From: Purshia tridentata
Lineage: Eukaryota > Streptophyta > Magnoliopsida > Rosales > Rosaceae
Reading direction: 5' to 3'
Length of the DNA stretch: 64,000 bases
NCBI GenBank assembly: GCA_003254885.1
Contig: QANT01001444.1
Span: 110,376 to 174,375 of the forward strand
The position numbers and the translations under genes were made by a program. Numbering within the stretch: position 1 is the stretch's first letter; the number at the start of each line of letters is the position of its first letter. The notes beneath the pieces were generated by a model. That model had not been told where the DNA came from, did no database searches, and was given only the letters and a program-made list of their open reading frames with translations. Of the stretch, positions 33,801-42,396 are shown piece by piece.

Positions 33801-36668
33801 ATGGTCCCTAAAAAGTGGTATCAGAGTCTATAGTTGAATTAGATGAAGCATAGTGCAAAAACATAGGGAAGTCAAAATCATCTTTAATGGTTTTTAAGGG
33901 TGGAAGTCACAATCATCTTTAATGGATTTTAAGGTTGTAAACCACGATAAGTAGCTTCATTAAGAACATGCAGACGAAAGAGGGTAAGATTTGTACAAGC
34001 TTCTCGACATGTTGTGGCAATATAGGAGGTAGGAAAAATGTGCGACTCAAGGTGAAGTTGTATGATTTGAATATTTTTGGAATTGTGGACAAAAAGTTAA
34101 ATTAATTTCTAATTGAGAATATTAAGTGTGATACCTCCCGTCTATATCACAAACGTTCTTGGTACTTGTATTGATTGACACATGGAACATGTACTAGACT
34201 TTCATGTCTAAGAGTTGGCACGTACTAGATGCCATCTCAAGATGTCTCCATTGGTACTTGTAACTATTGATCAATTAGAAATTTTTTTTTTTTTTGGAGC
34301 TTGGAATACATGACATGCTGATTTGTTTTCAAACAACTGATATTTAGATGTAGGCATGTAGCTATCAACAATTTTCACTCTCTCCTTACCCTCGTTCACT
34401 TTCAAAGTTGTAAAGTCAAATTTCACATAATAATTTTTTGCAATAAAAAATACATAAGTATAGTTTTCTTATTACCTAATATAAATTCCTCTTGGTGTTT
34501 TTAGATAAGGTTTTCTTTTAACTTAAAGTTTCTAATTTTAACTTAAAGTTTATCATTTTAACTTAAAGTTTCTCATTCTGTGATAATGTAATAAATACAT
34601 GAATGTCTTTGTTATCATTTAAATACTATTTATTGTTAGTCCAAAATAGTTAACAAGTCTGAGCAACCTAATTAATTAAAGACTTAAATCATGAAAAAAA
34701 AAAAAAAACATATATTTATTGTTATGTTTCCATTTTCTTTTTAATTAGACCTTATTTCCTAATATTAAAAGAACTATGACACTTATAATCCTTTTAATTT
34801 AAAGAAAGGTGTAAATGGCACTCCATATAAGAGGTGTCGTTCTCCTGATCGACTTGAATGCGCGACTACCAGGTCATCTGTGCAGGTGGCACACGAAATA
34901 ATTCTAATATTTAGAATCAAGCCTTTTTTTTTTTTTTTTNTTTTTTTTTTTTTTTTATGAGTTGGTTTTGATACATTGTTAATTAAAAAAAATGTTACAC
35001 TGGCGGTATAAAGTTTAAACCATTTAATAGTTGTTTATATCCTATTTGATCAAGCACTACAAATCATGCGCACAACAAGACGACTTAAACACATGTGAAA
35101 CTACTGTTGCTCAACACTTAATGACTAAACCAATGATAGAACGATGATTTTACATCCTAATTAAAGTAATCAATCAAACTATAAATCTTTAACCTCGTAA
35201 ACTATATTATACTTTCCACTTATAATCCTAATTATAACCTTTAATAAACTTTATGAAAAAAATAGTTAAAAAATAAAATTGTAACTACTTATAGAGGGTG
35301 AAAAATAAAAGAAAAAATGGCTGAGACTAAGGAAGACTATTTGACTTCCACTTAGATTTCAAATAAATTTTAGTAAATAGATTGTTTTAAAATTATTTAT
35401 TTGTGTTGTTTTACTATTTTACACTCTTTAAATAATTTTATTTTGTAAAAAAAAAAAAAATCTTTAGTAAAAGGTACTTTAAGATGTTCAAAAATTTTAA
35501 CAAATCCAAACCCTTTTTCCTTTATATAACAGTAAAGATTAATAATTTTAACGAATTAAAATAGTTATAAGAAAATACAAGTTTATACTGTATGGGAGAT
35601 AAGATTCGATGCTATATTTTCCTAAGCTTAAGTTAAACTGAAGCAAGCATCAACTTACTTTCCAGAGAATATTGACTAGAACATTTGTCATTATTGATCC
35701 TACGGTTCCTACCTAGCTACGTCCTACTCTCAGAACACTATTGAGATGGCATGCAACATTAAACAAGTCAAAGTTTCTGCATGCCAACCCAAGAAAGAGA
35801 AAAATACATAATGACCAAGAAAGCTAAAGAAAATTAGAGCGAATGAATTATTATTTTGATTTTTGATGATGATCATCATCTGGGGTATGTATATTTAGCT
35901 ACCTAAGGTTCATGCCTTATCAACGGTCGACGATGAATGATGCAATGGGGCTCCAATATCTATGGGGTATATTATTCTACACTCCATAGTATTATTGTGT
36001 AGTCGAATATTGAAGACTAGATATTTATGGAAACAAAACAAAGATATCTGTAAGGGCTATATTGCCTATATATGGTAAAAGGTTAAAAAAGTAATAAATT
36101 AATGAATAAAAAAGTAAAGCGTGATATGGAAGTGGAGTCGGTCGAGAAATGCGAAGGACATACAAGAAAATTAAAAAATGGAAGTAAATTAATCATCATC
36201 AACGTCGAACGGTTGACGATACATAGAGACAGTGAGATAGATACATATATACACACACTATAACTTAGCTGGAGTGTTTGATATATTTTACAACATGGTC
36301 CTACTGTAGTTGCAGATACAGAGGAAAATTAAGATAGTTTGAAAGAAAGGGCAGCACGCAAGGTAGTGACTAGAGACTCAGCTGCTAGCTACCCAGAGCG
36401 AGCCAAGATATTTATGGATCGATCGAAAAGCATAGTAAGCGAGTAAATTAGTAAGGCGGTGCGAAACTTGAAAAAAGGCGTACCTCTCGCCGCTACAGAA
36501 CTCGTACAGCTTGCCCTTGGCGGAGAAGATGATGAGTCCCACCTCCACGCCGCAGAGAACGGACAGCTCACGAGCCTTCTTGATCAAACCACTCCTCCGC
36601 TTCGAGAAGGTGACCTGCCGCCTGATCTTGTCGTCGATTCGCTTCAGTTGCACCTTCCCTCTCCCCAT
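27890..36668 (-). CDS. MIKC-type MADS-box transcription factor, FLC-clade-like, 228 aa
   Basis: Seven exons on the reverse strand: 36668..36484 (185 bp), 30988..30910 (79), 29919..29858 (62), 29789..29690 (100), 28715..28674 (42), 28252..28211 (42) and 28066..27890 (177). These are the canonical MIKC exon sizes and the frame is open throughout. The MADS domain (1-61) starts [14 protein letters not shown] and has [20 protein letters not shown]; then [20 protein letters not shown] (I region), [37 protein letters not shown] and [20 protein letters not shown] (K domain). The C-terminus is acidic, asparagine-rich, ending [15 protein letters not shown] and the K-box style resemble FLC-like proteins of woody eudicots; clade placement is inference. 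LCGVEVGL has Gly where most family members have Asp. Intron 1 is 5.5 kb. Introns 2 and 4 use GTTG donors. Confidence 0.88.
28808..29053. repeat. 123-bp tandem duplication in MADS intron 4
   Basis: 28808..28930 and 28931..29053 are adjacent copies with only a few differences (CTCGCAC versus CTCTTAC, TACTTCT versus TGCTTCT). Unit landmarks: AGCAGTATCTCAAACTC ... CATGCCAGGTCTT ... AGAAGAAGATAGAGAGAAA. Recent duplication, non-coding. Confidence 0.92.
30771..30870. repeat. 20-bp minisatellite, five units, in MADS intron 2
   Basis: Five units with 20-bp period: TATAATCAAGCTTGTAAGCC, TATAATAAAGCCTATAAACC, TATAATGAAGCCGGTAAGCT, TATAATCAAGCCTATAAGCC and a final TATAATGAAGCCTGTAATAA. It begins 39 bp inside the intron from the exon 2 donor, so copy number changes could affect splicing. 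Non-coding. Confidence 0.92.
32225..32276. repeat. 25-bp direct repeat in MADS intron 1
   Basis: GACATCTCTCATGTACATCA followed by CAATCAT, then the same 20 bases again and CAATTAAG: two adjacent copies with a ~25-bp period. Confidence 0.8.
33330..33830 (+). mobile_element. LTR-retrotransposon relic with primer-binding site
   Basis: TGGTATCAGAG at 33816..33826 is the standard primer-binding site complementary to initiator tRNA-Met that follows the 5' LTR of plant LTR elements. The preceding segment (TCCCACATTGAAAATATGAG, CTTATAAGGGTTTGAGTAAC, CAAGTCATGTGAGACTTCAA) looks like plant LTR sequence. No gag or pol coding sequence follows and no second LTR is evident, so it is a truncated relic or small non-autonomous element in MADS intron 1. 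The left boundary is uncertain. Confidence 0.6.
33476..33715. mobile_element. MITE nested inside the LTR relic
   Basis: The left end CTCGTTTGGTCTCTAGAAAT and the right end (reverse complement GGCCTTGTTTGATTGTTAGG) form an imperfect terminal inverted repeat, with further inverted similarity inside (GGATTGAAAAGG versus TTCAATTCAATCC). The size (~240 bp) and C-TCGTTTGG-type ends recall hAT-like MITEs. It interrupts LTR-like sequence. Ends and target duplication are not exact. Confidence 0.5.
34517..34576. repeat. 20-bp tandem repeat, three units, in MADS intron 1
   Basis: TTTAACTTAAAGTTTCTAAT, TTTAACTTAAAGTTTATCAT and TTTAACTTAAAGTTTCTCAT follow one another with 20-bp period. Non-coding. Confidence 0.85.
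34928..34957. other. Poly-T tract with an unresolved base
   Basis: A ~30-base T homopolymer is broken by a single N at 34940, an assembly uncertainty. It lies in intron 1 of the MADS gene. A second single N is at 38279. Confidence 0.9.
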
Positions 36669-39600
36669 TTTCAATCGTCAGAACAACTAAACCCTAGCCC
36701 TAAACGATCAATAGCCAAAAGAGGGCTTTAATTTTCTAAGCGCAATTGCTCGCCACCGTCATCCACTCGCCAGATACCGATAGCTCAGTCAGACAGTCCG
36801 TAACTCACTCGATTCCACACTCAGCCGCATATACGGAGCGGAAAGATCTATATCTAAGCTATTTTAATTTCCAGGCTGCTATCCACACCCTTTTTTCTCT
36901 CTTTACACCCCCTCACTTTTAATCTGTGAAATGACAAATCTGACCCAACACACAAAGACACTAAAGGATACGATCCAAATAAAAATTACTAGCAACCCAG
37001 CCCCAATCTCCGACGTGATTCTCGTAGCCGGCGGCCGGCAGTCTTTCTCTCTCACTTTGCACCTTCAGGCTTCAGCCTGAGCCTCCAACGCGTCGACGCC
37101 TCTGTCCACGGCCGTTTGAGAACAGGAAAAGGTGCAGAAGGCGTTTTCTTTCCTTGTTTGTATGGTTTGGTACTTTCACCTTGATACAATAAAAAGTAGT
37201 CTTAAACTAACAAAATAATTTCAATTTCTATAAATAGTAGTTTTTTCTGCGAGTGCGCAGTGCATATGCCTGAATTAGTAGGTGGGGGCCCACACACCGG
37301 AGAGATGATATCCTGTCTCAACGTTTATAGTAACTAAAGTTAAGGAAGAGACTACCAAGCCATGCATGCCCACGTGGCGAGCTTTTGGTTTGAACTAGTT
37401 AGGACTGTCCAATCGTCCAATCCTTGTCCACATCTGGCCGTGTTTATAAATTATCGTCCTCTGGGCTCATTGGCGGTCCAATTGGTGGCGGCGGTGTATC
37501 TTACAACTACTGTCATTTTTGCCTCGCTCTTCTTTCATACCAAAATATCTTTTGCTACATTTCTATCCGCCCAGATAGGCTGAGGTGGGTATAGAGATCA
37601 TATCGAAGCCAGGGGAGGCTGTGACGTGGTACAACCGGTTTATCATATTCTGAACCACTGTTTTATAGGTTATTTTATCTACTAAATTCTGAAATAATAC
37701 ATAATTTGTTGAACATTTAAAATTACCAAAGATCTACAAAAAAGAATAGCGTGTCAAACTAATTAAAAATAATAGAAGGAGCCATATAAGATAAAGAAAA
37801 ATCTTGGCCTTTAATAAATCATTTTCTAAGTTTTATATTTGGCCTGAAAAAGATTATTTTACACCTCATTTTGAATTATGATTTTTCTTTGTTTATTGGA
37901 ATGTTAATTCAATGCTTTTCTTTTATATTGTCTATATTTTTTACTTCAAACATATTGAGATTTTATTTTATATTGTCATATTTTTGAAAATTTGAAGAAA
38001 TGAACAAATGTTTTATTACTTTTTAAAGTTTGCATTTGCTTGCATTGTTTTTTAGGTTAATTGACTTTAAATACCAAATTTCAATAATTTTTTAGTTTAG
38101 GTACCAAAATTTAATAGCATTTTAGATTAGGTACTACTTGAAAAGTCAAACATAATAATATAGTAAAGGGCACTAGAATTCACAAATATTACATCATATG
38201 CCACTACAATAAAATATATATATATATTACATCCATACTATTATATTAATTTATATTATATTGTATTAAAACTAAAAANTGTATTAAAACTATAAAAAAT
38301 CAATCCAATCACATTTTAATTGTGACTGTCTTACAATTTAGTTGTGATTATTTTGGTAAGTTGAAAAAAACAACTCCCACCACTATACTAAGTATTATTT
38401 TGAGTAAAAGTATTGTCTTGACCTCTATTTATACTATATTGTAATACAATTTCTCTTAAAAAAAATTTCAATTCAGTCACAGCCTAACTATGATTGTATC
38501 ACAATTTAGCTGTGATTGTTATTCAGTAACAACTGAATTTGAAGTTGAGTGTCGTACAGTCACAACTAAAACTGAGGTTGAGACTATATTAACTAATTTC
38601 CAAGACAATATAAAAGTATCAAAGACAATTTTATCAAAACTTTATAAATTTTATCTAAGATTCATCATATGTGGGCCAAAGGACAATAAAAGGGCAAATT
38701 TGTCAAACAAGTAAAGCCCAAAACAAAATGTGCTGTAAATTTGTGACCTATTCTAAAAATCAAGTTCATTAGTTCGTAGCCAAACTTAAAAATTATAAGC
38801 AAAACTAATTTTTTAAAAAAGTATTGAAACTTAGTATTTAATCCTAAATTCCTATAAAAAAAAAAAGGCCAGCGCTGGGCCCTACTCAAACTTTTTTTGG
38901 CCCTACTCAAATTTAGAGCGAAAAATTTTTTCCTTTTGCATTTTGGGTTTTATTAACATTTTAAAAATAATAATAATTCATTTTTAACATCCAAGTTATT
39001 TAATAATATAGAGAAACGGGATCACTGAAGTACCCAGTCCATAGTCCACCGGATTGCCACCCCAACACTCCGCGTAGATTCGAAAGCTGCCATATACCGA
39101 CACCCACGCGCGCCAGCCATGTATGAACTATGAAGTACCATGCACCGCAAAAGAAGAATCAATTTTGTCCAACGCGCTGGACATTCGCGTGGCACTACTT
39201 TCCTTAAATTATCCGTGTCGGTGCAGACCGTAATTGGGTAAAGAAACTAGCGTTACTCAGTACTAACTACAAAAGTGGAAACTACTATTTAGTTTATTAT
39301 GAACTATTCATCCTTCCTTCTTTTAACTATTTTTAATTGATTTACTTTTAGAGAAATGGTTTAATTTTTATTATTTTTGAGTCTTTCACCTACTACTGGA
39401 CAAAGAACAATAGAACATGTTTTACTTATGGAAAATGTTTTTTTTTTTGGACCAAAGTACTTATAGAAAATGTTTTAATTGTTTATAAATGCATGATATA
39501 GACATTTTCATGTTTCATGGATTAAACAATAATGGAGGAAATGATGTGGATGGGGCAGAGAGAAGATCGATAAGAAGATTATGTTTTAATTTTTAATTGA

Positions 39601-39784
39601 ATTTGGGATATGCTATCAATGTCACTCCCTCACGTAAATCTACAAAGTATAGGAGACAAAAAGTTAAAGATAAAAATGGTTAAACAATTTTCGTCTCTAT
39701 ATTTCTATGTTACTTTTGACACATTTTTACTATAAAAAATATGAACAATATTAAAGTGTTTTGAAGCAATAGAAATTAAAGTGC
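36669..39784. other. MADS 5' flank and gene-free DNA
   Basis: 36669..36850 is a relatively GC-rich MADS leader. A G-box-like CACGTGGC is at 37371. From 37620 onward it is very AT-rich, with a degenerate repeat of GTGACTGTCTTACAATTTAG-like units near 38320..38570 and one N at 38279. No gene recognised. Confidence 0.5.
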
Positions 39785-40103
39785 CTAATAGCCAAGGTGT
39801 TAAATTTCGAAATTTCGCCGAAAATTTCATTTTTAGGAGAGGACGAAATTTTGAAAGCTTCCCAAAAAAATTTTGAATAAATTTCAGTTATTTCACCGAA
39901 ATACCCGAAATTTTCGAAATAAAATTCAAACCCTAAAATCAAAATCACAAAATTGGCACATAAGACCTTAGGAGAATGAAAGCCTACGGTGAGGAAAGAA
40001 AAACCCACAAAAAAAATGGTAATCGGAGCTCGGAGGTGGCCGGAATTGGCAAAAGAATCTGACGGTGGCAATGTTTAATTTCGCATTTTCCGTCACGGGT
40101 TGT

Positions 40104-40260
40104 AGGGAGAGAAGGGAAAGAAAAAGAAGGAAGGAAAGAAAAAAAAGAAAGGAAAAGAAAAAAGGAAGGAAAGAAAAAAAAAAGGAAGGAAAAGAAAAAA
40201 GGAAGGAAAAAAAGAAGGAAGGAAAAAAGGAAAGAAAGAAAAAAAGAAGGAAAGAAAAAA
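40104..40260 (+). repeat. ~157-bp homopurine (A/G-only) tract
   Basis: From GGGAGAGAAGGGAAAGAAAA onward the + strand contains only A and G until the T near 40262, built of variable GGAAGGAAA / AAAGAAGGAA units. Open frames here (Lys/Glu-rich on one strand, Phe/Leu/Ser-rich on the other) are by-products of the composition. Confidence 0.9.
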
Positions 40261-40374
40261 ATAAGAAAGGAAAAAATAAAGAAAAAATTTAGGATTGATT
40301 GAGGTTTGAGGCATTTAGGCAATTGGGAAAAAAAAGTTTGAAATTTCATATAAAGTTTTATTTGGTCTTTTAAT

Positions 40375-40534
40375 TTTGGGGTTTTATTTGGTCTTTGGCT
40401 TTGAGGTTTCGTTTTGTCTTTTTAATTTTTAAACCATATATTTCTATACAAAAATTTGGGGTTTTATTTGGTCTTTGGCTTTGAGGTTTCATTTTGTCTT
40501 TTTAATTTTTAAACCATATATTTCTATACAAAAA
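40375..40534. repeat. 80-bp tandem duplication inside the TIR element
   Basis: Two adjacent 80-bp copies beginning TTTGGGGTTTTATTTGGTCT and ending near TTTCTATACAAAAA differ at about one position (TTTCGTTTTG versus TTTCATTTTG). Recent duplication. Confidence 0.92.
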
Positions 40535-40981
40535 ATAATTAAAAATACCCTAAAATGCCTAAATCTCTAATATCTTATACCTTATTCTAAAAAATATAAA
40601 ATATAAATAATATACTAATTTCATTTATTAATTATACTAATTTTATTTAACTGTATATTTGTCTCCAACGCACATTATAATCACCTTAACACATGAAACC
40701 TATTATAAAATTTGGTTTCTTCAATATTTTTTTTATCAATATAATAAATTATATGTTAAATAAACATATAGCAAAGTTTCATTCAAATTTTCCGTATTTT
40801 AATAGTAATTTTCATCATTTCTATCAAAACCATAGCGAAATCGAAATTTTCTCGAAATTTCCGTCAAAACTTCAATCGAAAATTTCCATAAAATCGAAAT
40901 TTAACTCCTTGCTAACAGCCACTTTTTATGTGCAATTAATAAGGGTGACTATTGCTTATGTTTTTTTGTAGTTTTCATTCA

Positions 40982-41890
40982 ACCACAATACACTTATAAT
41001 TATATAAGATTTGTAATTAAAAACAAATTCAACTTATCGTTTAAAATATTGGTACACAAAAAGATTGTGTGGAACTTGCTTGCAAGGTTGATCTTCCTTC
41101 AAATTAATAATTGTTATTGTAAAAGAGAACCAACAAGAAAAGTGTCCTTGTGCACATGATTCACATGGATCAATTTTGACAAAACAAAATTTACTCTATC
41201 ATTTAATTGCAAGCTATATAGAATACAAAAGTATATTGTTGTTGAAAGAATGGGACAAATTACAAAGACAAAAGGGGTCATTTGGTCATTATAAATTGAA
41301 TAAATACAATCGTACCATTAAATTTGGTCATTATTTTACTTTCATCGTTGAAACTGGACCATAATTCACATATAATTGTATAAGGTTTGCAATTAAAAAT
41401 TAAATTCAAATTTTCATTAAATTATTGGTACACAAAAAGGTTGTGTGGGAGTTACTTGTGAGGTTAATTTTCCGTCAATTGTAAATTGGCATTGTAAGAG
41501 TGAATCAAAACAATAATATTATTCTCACCATATTTTTATAGCATATTTTTTATACCATCTTATGTGTTATTATCGTACTGGCAGAGTATTTTCTTATTTT
41601 TAGGATTTTTATTTTTTTAGTGCCCAATATATGAATGCCATATAGATTGCCATGTAAGATGATATAAAAATATGATAAGTATAACATTATTGGAATAAAA
41701 AAGAACAAAATTGTTCTTGTACAAATGATTCACGTGGCTTTTCCATCCATATGTCACTTCCTTGTAAGAGTATTATAGAATTTGTTGTTGTTGAAATAAG
41801 CGACAAATTACAAAGATTGAAAGGGTCCTTGGTCATTATAAATTGGATAAAATCAGTTGTACCATTAAGTGCAACTAAATATTTTACGGA
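40982..41890. repeat. ~380-bp tandem duplication; second copy interrupted by a MITE
   Basis: Copy A is about 40982..41350, copy B about 41365..41890. Shared landmarks in order: ATTGGTACACAAAAAG, TTGTGTGG, ATGATTCAC, TTGTTGTTGAAA, GACAAATTACAAAGA, TTGGTCATTATAAATTG and GTACCATTAA. Copy B contains the 182-bp MITE at 41511..41692; copy A lacks it at the matching place. Non-coding. Confidence 0.85.
41511..41692 (+). mobile_element. MITE, 9-bp-TSD family, copy 2
   Basis: Starts CAATAATATTATTCTCACCA and ends GATAAGTATAACATTATTG, an inverted repeat of the start. Flanked by GAATCAAAA (41502..41510) and GAATAAAAA (41693..41701), eight of nine identical. Body shares CGTACTGGCAGAGTATTTTC and GTGCCCAATATATGAATGCC with copy 3. 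The duplicated host sequence at about 41130 shows the empty site. Confidence 0.88.
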
Positions 41891-42199
41891 GTCCATTGAA
41901 TATGCTTATGTCTCAGTTCCTTAGTAATAGCATACTCATTCTTATTTATGGGGGTTAAGAATGAATAATTTTCATTCTAATATTTGAAAATGCTAGGAAT
42001 GATAATTAGGAAATTATTATCATTCTCATTTTTAGTTTGTGCAATAATATGAATTAATTTTTTTTATAGAATAATACCCTCTTCTATTATAATTTGAATA
42101 TTATTTTCACTTTGTATTGGAGTTAATTTAGTAATAAGGACCTAAGGTTTTCCTGATGAATGAGAATAGCAAACCCAAGGAGTCAAATAGTTTCAAATT

Positions 42200-42387
42200 C
42201 AATAATGTTATTCTTACCATATTTTTATACCAGGTTTGTTGTACCATTTTACGTGTCATTATTGTACTGGCAGAGTATTTCTTTATTTTTGGGGTTTTTA
42301 TTTTTATTTTTTTAGTGTCCAATGTATGAATGCCATGTAGATTACCACATAAGATGATATAAAAAAGTGGTAAGTGTAGCATTGTTG
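42200..42387 (+). mobile_element. MITE, 9-bp-TSD family, copy 3 with perfect TSD
   Basis: 188 bp, starting CAATAATGTTATTCTTACCA and ending GTAAGTGTAGCATTGTTG. It is flanked by perfect 9-bp direct repeats TTTCAAATT at 42191..42199 and 42388..42396. A 9-bp duplication plus long inverted termini point to Mutator-type mobilisation. It has no coding capacity; the reverse-strand open frame across it is accidental. Confidence 0.9.
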
Positions 42388-42396
42388 TTTCAAATT

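Larger units (their letters stand above)
39794..40910. mobile_element. ~1.1 kb non-autonomous TIR element rich in GAAATTTCG
   Basis: The left end AAGGTGTTAAATTTCGAAAT and the right end (reverse complement AAGGAGTTAAATTTCGATTT) are inverted repeats. GAAATTTCG/TTTCGAAA-type words cluster in the first and last ~120 bp. Flanks CTAATAGCC (39785..39793) and CTAACAGCC (40912..40920) form a near-perfect 9-bp pair, offset by one base, as expected for an old Mutator-type insertion. The interior has a homopurine tract and an 80-bp tandem duplication but no transposase. Family assignment is inference. Confidence 0.6.

Noticed and set aside
37362-37583. 73-codon open frame in the MADS upstream region
   Set aside because: No domain; the less AT-rich base composition and G-box suggest regulatory DNA instead.
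40065-40349. Lys/Glu/Arg-rich and Phe/Leu/Ser-rich open frames
   Set aside because: They are translations of the homopurine tract and its complement; composition artefacts.
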